The notes: a model not told the origin generated them from the sequence alone. Positions 1 to 5,217 are shown, numbered from the stretch's first letter. The stretch: DNA of 8,902 nt from JAWLCG01 sp041687295 (GCA_041687295.1 JAWLCG010000207.1:1-8902), one strand, 5' to 3'. Translations and numbers: made by a program.

Positions 1-183
1 AGCCCCTCCCGCCCCTCCGGCACACCCGCCGCCCGGTGCTCGTTGCCGCCTGCTGACGTGACCAATTGAGCAACAGGCCCGGCATTCCGTGGGCTTGGGG
101 AGGAGGCGTGGGGTGGGTCCGGGGCGCGATCGATGGGCTGCCTGGGTGCCGTCAACGGCGGAGCCGCTTCTGACCGCCACCCA
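1..183. other. No supportable gene; left-edge intergenic DNA
   Basis: All three plus-strand frames reach a stop codon within the first 70 bases, so the tail of an upstream gene could end here, but the few Pro/Ala/Arg-rich residues are not recognisable. The rest is G-rich spacer. It contains a 5'-truncated copy of the dispersed hairpin repeat (see 81-116), and the promoter of the tRNA gene begins at 184. Confidence 0.5.
81..116. repeat. Truncated half copy of the dispersed hairpin repeat
   Basis: The right half of the repeat is present: the loop GGCA, the right stem arm TTCCGTGGGC and the following TTGGG. The left stem arm GCCCACGGAA is absent and is replaced by unrelated sequence ending in CAGGCCC. 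Similarity to the downstream flank of the copy at 562-595 continues for about 30 bases (GGAGG, then GGGGTGGG and GATCG blocks). It therefore looks like a decayed or recombined copy, not a chance match. This copy cannot form the hairpin. Confidence 0.6.
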
Positions 184-212
184 TTGACTGGTCGGCTCTG
201 CGCCGGTACAAA
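184..212 (+). promoter_or_regulatory. Sigma-70-type promoter of the tRNA-Pro gene
   Basis: A -35 box TTGACT (184-189, 5 of 6 to consensus) is followed by a 17-bp spacer and a -10 box TACAAA (207-212, 4 of 6). Predicted initiation is around 219, only a few bases before the mature tRNA 5' end at 223. That short leader fits a stable-RNA promoter. The assignment rests on motif match and position only. Confidence 0.65.
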
Positions 213-222
213 CGAATGTCCA

Positions 223-296
223 CGGGGCGTAGCTCAGTTTGGTAGAGCGCTGCGTTTGGGACGCAGAGGCCGCTGGTTCAAATCCAGTCGCCCCGA
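223..296 (+). tRNA. tRNA-Pro, anticodon UGG
   Basis: All four arms can be read directly. The 7-bp acceptor stem is CGGGGCG (223-229) with CGCCCCG (289-295). The D stem is GCTC/GAGC (232-235, 245-248). The anticodon stem is CTGCG/CGCAG (250-254, 262-266) and encloses the loop TTTGGGA, so the anticodon TGG is at 257-259 with G at position 37. The T arm is 272-288 with loop TTCAAAT. The C1-G72 first pair and the A73 discriminator (296) are typical of bacterial tRNA-Pro. The CCA end is not encoded, so it must be added post-transcriptionally. UGG can read all proline codons by wobble. Confidence 0.97.
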
Positions 297-314
297 GTCG
301 GCCGCAGGCCGACT
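296..314 (+). terminator. Hairpin directly after tRNA-Pro (possible terminator)
   Basis: A perfect 8-bp stem, AGTCGGCC (296-303) with GGCCGACT (307-314), closes a 3-nt GCA loop. Its first base is the tRNA discriminator A. It could be an intrinsic terminator or a 3'-processing structure. No T tract follows (AGAGCATGAG), so termination by the classic mechanism is uncertain. Confidence 0.5.
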
Positions 315-329
315 AGAGCATGAGAGAGG

Positions 330-431
330 AGAAAGTAGAGAGTAGAGCGGAGGCTGACGCCCGTCTGGGCGCACCGCCGCTCAGGGGTGGCAAGACCTCT
401 CCTGCGGTCTACTCTCTCCTTTCTACTTTCT
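330..431. repeat. GA-rich / CT-rich imperfect inverted repeat
   Basis: The left arm (330-346) contains AGAAAGTAGA followed by GAGTAGA. The right arm (408-431) contains TCTACTCTC and, 5 bases on, TCTACTTTCT, the reverse complements of the left-arm blocks with 7 extra bases between them. The arms are about 60 bp apart, and a small hairpin CGCCC-GTCT-GGGCG sits between them (358-371). One strand of each arm is almost purely purine. It has no coding potential and resembles a dispersed intergenic element. Its function is unknown. Confidence 0.55.
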
Positions 432-503
432 GGTGGTGCGTCTGGCGGGAAAGGTGCCGCAGGGGGCTGTTACCTGCCATGACGGCTTTGGAGCGACTGG
501 CTG

Positions 504-595
504 GACCGTCTGCCGATTGGACGGGAGGGTGCGGTGGGCCTCGCTGGGAACGGCCCGCCGCGATGCCCACGGAAGGCATTCCGTGGGCTTGGGCC
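504..595. repeat. Dispersed hairpin repeat, copy 1
   Basis: The core is a perfect 10-bp stem, GCCCACGGAA (565-574) and TTCCGTGGGC (579-588), with the tetraloop GGCA. An outer pair of arms, GGCCC (552-556) and GGGCC (591-595), can extend the structure. Bases 546-595 are identical to 693-742 (copy 2), and weaker similarity extends left to about 504. The element lies in a convergent intergenic region between tRNA-Pro and the URO-D gene. The short open frames across it on both strands are by-products of the repeat. Confidence 0.85.
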
Positions 596-652
596 GGAGG
601 GGCGCGGGGTGGGGCCGCTGGTGAGATCGGCGGGGCGGGCGAGCGGGCTGGC

Positions 653-742
653 GCGTTTGCCTGTTGGACATGGTGGTGCGTTGGGCCTCGTCGGGAACGG
701 CCCGCCGCGATGCCCACGGAAGGCATTCCGTGGGCTTGGGCC
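653..742. repeat. Dispersed hairpin repeat, copy 2
   Basis: This copy repeats copy 1 at a distance of exactly 147 bp, with the stem at 712-721 and 726-735, loop GGCA at 722-725, and outer arms GGCCC/GGGCC. The left flank begins GCGTTTGCCTGTTGGAC, which is closer to copy 3 (CCGTTTGCCTGTGGGAC at 3426-3442) than to copy 1. This suggests a unit of about 90 bp that was duplicated as a whole, not just a hairpin. Confidence 0.85.
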
Positions 743-757
743 AAGCCGTGCGGTTGC

Positions 758-800
758 CTGGGCCCTGCACGGCTGCAGACAGCGCAGCCGTGGCACCCAG
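758..800 (-). terminator. Hairpin downstream of the URO-D gene (candidate terminator)
   Basis: CACGGCTGC (768-776) pairs perfectly with GCAGCCGTG (784-792) around a 7-nt loop, and CTGGG (758-762) with CCCAG (796-800) can extend it beyond an internal loop. It lies 26 bases past the stop codon of the minus-strand URO-D gene. No U-rich tail is seen on the minus strand after it, so a terminator role is only likely from position. Confidence 0.4.
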
Positions 801-826
801 CCTGACAGTATAGACGGGTCGGTCTA

Positions 827-1816
827 CTACGCGGGCGGCTGCAGGGGGTACTGGCCGAACTCGGCGACGGCGGCGTGGAGGGCGGCGGTGTTCTCGGGGG
901 GGAAGGGCATGCCCTGGTCGGGGCCGGGGAAGTAGCCGCCCTCGCGGCCCAGCTGCCAGAGTCGGCGGCGGACCTCCAACCGGATGGCCTCGGGCGGGCC
1001 CTTCATGACCAGGTCGGTGGCGATGGCGCCCTGCAGGGCCATCTTGCCCTGTGTGACCGCCCGGACGCGGGTCAGGTCGTTGGCGGTGGCCTGGACGGGG
1101 TTGAGCACGTCGATGCCGAGTTCCATGAAGATCTCCAGCATCTCTTCGATGTGCCCGCAGGAGTGGAAGTTGATGATCACGCCGTGCTGCTTGTACAGGC
1201 CGATGAGCCGGCGGTACTCCGGCACGAGGAACTCCCGGACGATGGCCGGGCCCAGCAGCGGGGCGATCTGCGTGCCCAGGTCGTCGCCGAGACCCGCCAC
1301 GGCGATGCCCACGGCCAGGTAGTGCCGCGCGATGCCCAACTGGAAGTCCATCACACGGCGGAGCACCTCGCGGGCCCAGGGCGGGTCGAGGTAGAAGGAC
1401 TCCATCATCGTCTCCATCGAGGCGATGGCGTAGGCCTTCTCCCACAGCGTGGCGCGGTGCGATCCGCCGATGAACTTCGCCTCGCGCTGGGCGGCGTCGA
1501 TGCGCTCGGCCCGCTGGTAGATGGGCCCGCAGATCCGCTCGTCGTCGGGGTCGGGCCAGGCGTAGCGATCGGGGTCGGGCTTGTCGGCCAGCGGGAAGCC
1601 TCGGGGGAAGCCCATCACGCCGGGCAGTTCCTTGTGCCGGGCAGTGCCCCAGATGTCGATCCAGTGGGCGCCGGCCGGCTGAACGTCGTGGCCGGGGCAG
1701 TCGTAGCCTTCGCCGTTACAGCCGCGGTAGGCCAGCCCCACCGACGGCAGGCCGGCCATGGCGTAGGCGGGCTGATTGAAGCGGAGGATGCGCAGGGCAT
1801 TTTCCTTGGGTGTCAT
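827..1816 (-). CDS. Uroporphyrinogen decarboxylase-fold protein (URO-D / MtaA-like methyltransferase family)
   Basis: This 329-residue protein has the length and C-terminal layout of the URO-D superfamily, which includes HemE and the corrinoid methyltransferases MtaA, MtbA and CmuA. Visible landmarks are GDDLGTQ (residues 177-183), the FHSCGH segment (217-222, an HxC pair like the zinc ligands of MtaA), VLNPVQ (237-242) with the following residues, and GPDQGMPFPPEN near 298-309, a degenerate form of the family's C-terminal PxEN motif. A third zinc-ligand Cys near that C-terminal motif is not seen. The N-terminus (MTPKENALRI) is typical of the methyltransferase-like branch, not of heme-pathway HemE, and no other heme gene is nearby. 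The start at 1816 has AAGGAG 6 nt upstream. The same frame stays open further upstream, but that part is antisense to the methyltransferase gene. The substrate is unknown; one-carbon transfer in the cytoplasm is the family-based guess. Confidence 0.85.
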   Translation of the reverse strand: MTPKENALRILRFNQPAYAMAGLPSVGLAYRGCNGEGYDCPGHDVQPAGAHWIDIWGTARHKELPGVMGFPRGFPLADKPDPDRYAWPDPDDERICGPIYQRAERIDAAQREAKFIGGSHRATLWEKAYAIASMETMMESFYLDPPWAREVLRRVMDFQLGIARHYLAVGIAVAGLGDDLGTQIAPLLGPAIVREFLVPEYRRLIGLYKQHGVIINFHSCGHIEEMLEIFMELGIDVLNPVQATANDLTRVRAVTQGKMALQGAIATDLVMKGPPEAIRLEVRRRLWQLGREGGYFPGPDQGMPFPPENTAALHAAVAEFGQYPLQPPA

Positions 1817-1838
1817 GGACGGCTCCTTGTGGGGGGCG

Positions 1839-1866
1839 ATTCTACCGCACCGGCCCCTGGGGGCAA
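1839..1866 (-). promoter_or_regulatory. Candidate promoter of the URO-D gene
   Basis: Read on the minus strand, TTGCCC (1866-1861, 4 of 6 to the -35 consensus) is followed by a 16-bp spacer and TAGAAT (1844-1839, 5 of 6 to the -10 consensus). Transcription would begin near 1832, giving a leader of about 15 nt that contains the AAGGAG ribosome binding site at 1828-1823. Confidence 0.45.
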
Positions 1867-1943
1867 CGGCCGAGCCGGGCGAATCGGGCAGGCGCCTCTT
1901 GCACCGCGTGGCGCTCGCGATGGCAGGGGCAGCCCCTGGGCGG

Positions 1944-1949
1944 TATACT
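1944..1949 (+). promoter_or_regulatory. Possible -10 box TATACT
   Basis: TATACT matches the -10 consensus at 5 of 6 positions in an otherwise very G+C-rich stretch. No convincing -35 box lies 16-18 bp upstream. If used, it would drive the methyltransferase gene from about 1956 with a leader of about 180 nt. Confidence 0.3.
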
Positions 1950-1961
1950 GCAGCATGGCGG

Positions 1962-2134
1962 CCTGCTCGTAACCCACGACGAGGCCATCGCTCTCGCGAA
2001 GGCTGTGGCCCTTCGCGTGCTGGCGGACCGTCTCGAGCATGCCCGCTGCTGCGCGTGCCGGGGCATCCCGGCGACCGTGCTGGCCGAGATGGCCCGGCGG
2101 GGGATCGAACCGCCCGCACCGGAGGAGAACCGCC
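1962..2134 (+). other. Coding-like stretch without a usable start (small or decayed gene?)
   Basis: The frame reading LLVTHDEAIALAKAVALRV and then LADRLEHARCCACRGIP, TVLAEMARRGIEPP looks like genuine protein. It has high G/C third positions, a long amphipathic helix, a CCAC cysteine cluster and no low-complexity bias. No ATG, GTG or TTG exists in this frame between the URO-D promoter and the stretch. The nearby ATG at 1955 is in another frame and stops after five codons. Past 2135 the frame becomes a Pro/Gly/Arg-rich shadow of the methyltransferase and shows no stop until 2925. It may be a frameshifted small gene, a decayed remnant, or chance. I do not recognise the family. Confidence 0.3.
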
Positions 2135-2956
2135 ATGGATGGCCTGTCCCGACAGACTCGGCAGCGGTGGAACGCCCTGGCGGCGGCGGGGGTGCAATAC
2201 TCGCGGCCCTGGCTGGACCTGAACGCGGCCGAGGCCCGCCGGCGGGTGGACCCCCTGGGCCTGCTGGGCGACCTGGCCGGTCGGCGGGTGCTGTGCCTGG
2301 CCGGCGGGGGCGGACAGCAGTCGGCCGCCTTCGGCCTGCTGGGGGCGGAGGTGACCGTGCTGGACCTGTCCGACGAGATGCTCGCCCGCGACCACGAGGC
2401 GGCGGACCACTACGGGCTGTCGACCCGCACGGTCCAGGGCGACGCGCGGGAACTGGGCGCGATGGGCCTGGGGTCCTTCGACGTCATCTGGCACGCCCAC
2501 TCGCTGACCTTCATTCCGCAGATCGAGCCGGTCTTCGACGGCGTGGCCGGCTGCCTGCGGGCGGGCGGTGTGTACCACCTGTCGTGCTGGAACCCGCTCG
2601 CCCACGGGGCCGATCAGCACTGGACGGGGCAGGGCTACCTGCTGCGCGAGCCGTACGTCGAGGGGGCCGAAGCCGTCGACGCCGACCCGTTCTGGGACAT
2701 CGACAGCCCTGCCGGTCCCGACGCGCCCAAGCAGCGGGTGGCCGGCCCGCGGGAGTTTCGTCACACGCTGACGGCCGTCCTGAACGGGCTGATCGGCCGG
2801 GGGTTCGTCCTGCTGGACGTGCACGAGGAGCCCTGGGGCGACCCGGCCGCCGAGCCGGGCTCGTGGGGACACTTCTGCACGATCGCCCCGCCCTGGCTGG
2901 CCCTCTGGGCCGCCCGCCGACCTGACCTGCTGGCCGAGGCGCGGGGAGGACAGTAG
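2135..2956 (+). CDS. Class I SAM-dependent methyltransferase
   Basis: A 273-residue cytoplasmic protein with a Rossmann-type methyltransferase core. Motif I is VLCLAGGGGQQ (residues 52-62), which binds S-adenosylmethionine. The acidic motif II strand is VTVLDLSDEML (73-83), with D77 expected to contact the ribose. VQGDAREL (100-107) is the adenine-contact loop. FDVIWHAHSLTFI (115-127) is motif IV, and RAGGVYHLSCWNP (142-154) is the post-motif strand. The GGGGQQ form is characteristic of a poorly characterised small-molecule methyltransferase group. The C-terminal third has no recognised domain and probably shapes substrate binding. The start at 2135 is chosen because GGAGGAG ends 8 nt upstream; an earlier in-frame ATG at 2039 would add Arg/Pro-rich sequence typical of noncoding frames. 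Substrate unknown. Confidence 0.88.
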   Translation: MDGLSRQTRQRWNALAAAGVQYSRPWLDLNAAEARRRVDPLGLLGDLAGRRVLCLAGGGGQQSAAFGLLGAEVTVLDLSDEMLARDHEAADHYGLSTRTVQGDARELGAMGLGSFDVIWHAHSLTFIPQIEPVFDGVAGCLRAGGVYHLSCWNPLAHGADQHWTGQGYLLREPYVEGAEAVDADPFWDIDSPAGPDAPKQRVAGPREFRHTLTAVLNGLIGRGFVLLDVHEEPWGDPAAEPGSWGHFCTIAPPWLALWAARRPDLLAEARGGQ

Positions 2957-3017
2957 CCAGCGGCCAGGACCGAGGGGATAGAATGAATGAGCAAGCGAAG
3001 ACGCGGAGCCGATACAG

Positions 3018-3326
3018 ATGGCATCGATCGACCCGGACATCATTGACCGTGTGCGGCTGGACTTCCCACCCGAGCAGGCTCCTGAAGTGATCCAACGACT
3101 CGATGCCTTGGGCGGCTCGCAGCGCGTGCTGCGGTGCATTGTCTTCGCCGCGCGAGGCCACCAGTGGTACTTCGACTTCCTGTGCCGGCTCGCCGCGTGC
3201 GATTACCGTGACGTCATTCTGGCCGCGGAGTACACTCGCTTTGGCGATCGGCTCTACGACTTCTCCCAGCCGCTGCCGCAGTCGATGATTGCCCAGCCGA
3301 ACCGGTCTGTAGAAGACAGGCCGTAG
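3018..3326 (+). CDS. Small conserved-looking hypothetical protein (102 aa)
   Basis: I do not recognise the family. The protein is soluble, with no signal peptide or membrane segment. It has an acidic N-terminus (MASIDPDIIDRVRLDFPPEQ), a predicted helical centre (VIQRLDALGGSQRVLRCIVF), an aromatic patch HQWYFDFL, and a DYRDVILAAEY segment leading to LYDFSQPLP. That composition, mostly G/C-ending codons and the GGAG ribosome binding site (3005-3008, 9 nt before ATG) support it as real. It starts 61 bp after the methyltransferase stop on the same strand and could be co-transcribed with it. A weak -10-like TAGAAT at 2979-2984 might give it its own transcript. The last residues (about 10) are polar and probably disordered. 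Confidence 0.7.
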   Translation: MASIDPDIIDRVRLDFPPEQAPEVIQRLDALGGSQRVLRCIVFAARGHQWYFDFLCRLAACDYRDVILAAEYTRFGDRLYDFSQPLPQSMIAQPNRSVEDRP

Positions 3327-3328
3327 AG

Positions 3329-3416
3329 CGTAGGGCGGGCAATGCCCGCCGACGAGGGCGTCAGGGCGATGATGGGGGCGGGTCCGTCATCGATGGCGGG
3401 CGGTGCCCGCCCTACG
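3329..3416. repeat. Double-hairpin dyad element (GGCGGGC/GCCCGCC)
   Basis: Each end is a hairpin of its own: GGCGGGC-AAT-GCCCGCC at 3334-3350 and GGCGGGC-GGT-GCCCGCC at 3395-3411. The ends are also inverted copies of each other, because CGTAGGGCGGGCA (3329-3341) is the exact reverse complement of TGCCCGCCCTACG (3404-3416). The element therefore has alternative folds, either two short hairpins or one long stem, as in bacterial interspersed mosaic elements. It starts 3 nt after the stop of the 102-aa gene and may terminate its transcript. Confidence 0.75.
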
Positions 3417-3422
3417 GGACAA

Positions 3423-3514
3423 GACCGTTTGCCTGTGGGACGTGCGGATGGGTCGGGCTGCACCAGGCTCGGCCCGCCCCGATGCCCACGGATGGCAATC
3501 CGTGGGCTTGGGCC
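3423..3514. repeat. Dispersed hairpin repeat, copy 3 (compensated stem)
   Basis: The hairpin is GCCCACGGAT (3484-3493), loop GGCA (3494-3497), ATCCGTGGGC (3498-3507), with outer arms GGCCC and GGGCC conserved. Compared with copies 1 and 2, the loop-closing pair is T-A instead of A-T, so both partners changed and pairing is intact. The left flank (GACCGTTTGCCTGTGGGAC) matches copy 2. It lies just past the 3' end of the minus-strand kinase gene. Confidence 0.85.
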
Positions 3515-3554
3515 AGGCTTCCGCGTTTGCAGGCGGGGTGAGCACTCCGCGGCG

Positions 3555-4478
3555 TCAGTCGCGCGCCAGGGCGTTGTCGATTTCGTCGCGGCGGGGGATC
3601 GACGGCTGGGCGCCGATCCGCGTCACGCTCAGGCCGGCGGCGGTGTTGGCGAAGCGGACGGCTTCGGGCAGCGGGCGTCCCTGGACCATGGCCACGGCCA
3701 GGGCGCCGCAGAAGGTGTCGCCGGCGGCCGTCGTGTCGACCACCTGGACGGCCATCGCCGGCACGGCCGTCTCGAGCCCCTCGGCCGAGACCACCGCGCC
3801 CTGCTTGCCCAGCGTGATCACCACCACGGCCGGGCCGCGCTGGCGGAGCACGCCGGCTACGCGCTTCGCGTCGTCGACGGTCGCGACGGCCTGGTCGGCC
3901 AGGGCGGCCGCCTCCACCTCGTTGACCACCAGCACGCTCATCGCGTCGCCCACCGGCACCGCCAGGCCGCGAACGGGGGCGTAGTTGAACAGCACCCGCG
4001 TGCCATGCTGGCGGGCCAGGCGCAGCACCTCCAGGATCGTGTCGGCGGGGATCTCCATCTGCATCAGCACCATGGCCGAGTCGGCGATGACGTCCTCGCA
4101 CTCGCGGACGCGCTGGGGCGTCAGGGCGTCGTTCGTGCCGGGGGCGACGGCCAGGTAGTTCTCGCCGCGCCCGTCGAACATCACCAGGGCCGTGCCCGTC
4201 GAGGGCCCCGCGTTGGTGAAGATCCGCCCGGTGTCGATGCCGTCGTTGCGGAAGTTCTCCAGGATCCGCGGGGCGTACAGGTCGTCGCCCAGGGCGGTGA
4301 TGAATGTGGTTCGGCCCCCGGCGCGGGCGGCGGCCACGGCCGTGTTGGCGCCCTTGCCGCCGTAGGTCTGCATGAACTGCCCATCGGTCACCGTTTCGCC
4401 GACGGCGGGCAGGTGGGGCAGCTTCATGATGAAGTCGACGTTCGAGCTGCCGACGATCGTGATGCGGTCCTTGGCCAT
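3555..4478 (-). CDS. rbsK: Ribokinase-family (PfkB) sugar kinase
   Basis: A 307-residue kinase of normal ribokinase length. The N-terminal substrate-binding region is GSSNVDFIMKLP (residues 10-21). The PfkB signature GGKGAN is at 40-45, and NEVEA (186-190) is the family NExE loop. The C-terminal signature DTTAAGDTFCGALA (248-261) contains the anion hole and the catalytic base D254. It transfers phosphate from ATP to the 5-hydroxyl of ribose or, in deoxyribokinases, 2-deoxyribose. Its start lies 3 nt after the deoC stop, and its ribosome binding site GGGGAG overlaps that stop, so translation is probably coupled. This partnership makes deoxyribose as likely a substrate as ribose. The symbol rbsK reflects family, not proven specificity. 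Confidence 0.9.
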   Translation of the reverse strand: MAKDRITIVGSSNVDFIMKLPHLPAVGETVTDGQFMQTYGGKGANTAVAAARAGGRTTFITALGDDLYAPRILENFRNDGIDTGRIFTNAGPSTGTALVMFDGRGENYLAVAPGTNDALTPQRVRECEDVIADSAMVLMQMEIPADTILEVLRLARQHGTRVLFNYAPVRGLAVPVGDAMSVLVVNEVEAAALADQAVATVDDAKRVAGVLRQRGPAVVVITLGKQGAVVSAEGLETAVPAMAVQVVDTTAAGDTFCGALAVAMVQGRPLPEAVRFANTAAGLSVTRIGAQPSIPRRDEIDNALARD

Positions 4479-4481
4479 GGT

Positions 4482-5204
4482 CTACTCCCCAAAGCGTTCG
4501 CGGGCGGCCTCGCAGATCGCGCGGGTCGCCGTCGCCCCGATCCGCGTGACGCCCAGGTCGATCACTCGCAGGGCGTCCTCCAGCGACCGCACGCCGCCGG
4601 AGGCCTTGACGCCCACCGAACTCTTGCAGTGCTTGCGCATCAGCCGCAGGTCGTGGTCGGTCGCGCCCTTGTAGCTGTAGGTGCCGTTGTCGCCCTTGAC
4701 GAAGCCGAAGCCGGTGCTGGTCTTGACGTAGTCGACGCCGAGCTGTGAGCAGATCTCGCACAGGCGGATCTTGGGCTCGTCGTCGGGCAGGTAGTCGGTC
4801 TCGAAGATGACCTTGAGGATGCCGCGGTGCTTTCGGGTGACGGTGAGGACGGCCTCGATGTCCTGCCGCACGGCCGGCCAGTCGTTGGCGAGGACGCGGG
4901 CGTTGTTGACGACCATGTCGACCTCGGTGGCGCCGTCGTTGAAGGCCTGCTCGGCCTCGAAGGCCTTGACGGCGGGCTTGCTCGTGCCGTGCGGGAAGCC
5001 GATCACCGTGCAGGTGGCGATGGGCGTGCCGGCCAGCAGGCTGTGGACGAGCTTGACGTCGCAGGGCCGGACGCACAGCGACGCCAGCGGGTAAACCCGC
5101 AGGCTGTCGCAGTCCTGGCGGACCTGGGCCTCGGTGAGGGTGGGGTGGAGGATCGCGTGGTCGATCATGCGGGCGATCCGGGTCATCGTCAGGTCAGTGG
5201 GCAT
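4482..5204 (-). CDS. deoC: Deoxyribose-phosphate aldolase
   Basis: This 240-residue DERA-family (class I aldolase) enzyme cleaves 2-deoxyribose-5-phosphate to acetaldehyde and glyceraldehyde-3-phosphate in nucleoside salvage. The catalytic set is present: D96 in EVDMVVN (E. coli D102), the Schiff-base lysine K161 in VKTSTGFG (E. coli K167), and the proton-relay lysine K200 in GVKASGGVR (E. coli K201). FVKGDNGTYSYKG (168-180) extends the loop after the Schiff-base motif. I chose the start at 5204 because GGAG lies about 7 nt upstream and MTRIARMIDHAILHP follows as in the family. A longer frame starting at 5261 would read through the inverted repeat upstream and lacks a better site. The gene is the first of a tight two-gene unit with the downstream kinase. 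Confidence 0.95.
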   Translation of the reverse strand: MPTDLTMTRIARMIDHAILHPTLTEAQVRQDCDSLRVYPLASLCVRPCDVKLVHSLLAGTPIATCTVIGFPHGTSKPAVKAFEAEQAFNDGATEVDMVVNNARVLANDWPAVRQDIEAVLTVTRKHRGILKVIFETDYLPDDEPKIRLCEICSQLGVDYVKTSTGFGFVKGDNGTYSYKGATDHDLRLMRKHCKSSVGVKASGGVRSLEDALRVIDLGVTRIGATATRAICEAARERFGE

Positions 5205-5217
5205 GGAGCTCTCCGTT

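Noticed and set aside
223..431. Integrated mobile element at the tRNA-Pro 3' end
   Set aside because: No integrase, no second copy of the tRNA 3' end and no phage-like genes are found in the window.
504..742. CRISPR array
   Set aside because: There are only two adjacent copies at a 147-bp period, with perfect palindromic cores and partially similar spacers, plus a distant copy. No cas genes are present.
320..805. A repetitive small protein containing MPTEGIPWAWA twice, and antisense versions of it
   Set aside because: The repeated peptide is simply the translation of the palindromic DNA repeat and appears in other frames and strands too. Nothing supports translation.
2039..2134. Upstream start for the methyltransferase at 2039
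   Set aside because: The added residues are Arg/Pro-rich, and the ATG at 2135 has a much better ribosome binding site and family-like N-terminus.
827..3139. A 770-codon minus-strand open frame extending the URO-D gene far upstream
   Set aside because: Only the last 329 codons resemble a family. The upstream part is antisense to the methyltransferase gene, is rich in Arg/Pro/Gly, and bypasses a good start with AAGGAG at 1816.
3342..5076. Long frames opposite or beside the kinase and deoC genes
   Set aside because: They are shadow frames of rbsK and deoC, without a domain, a ribosome binding site or sensible composition.
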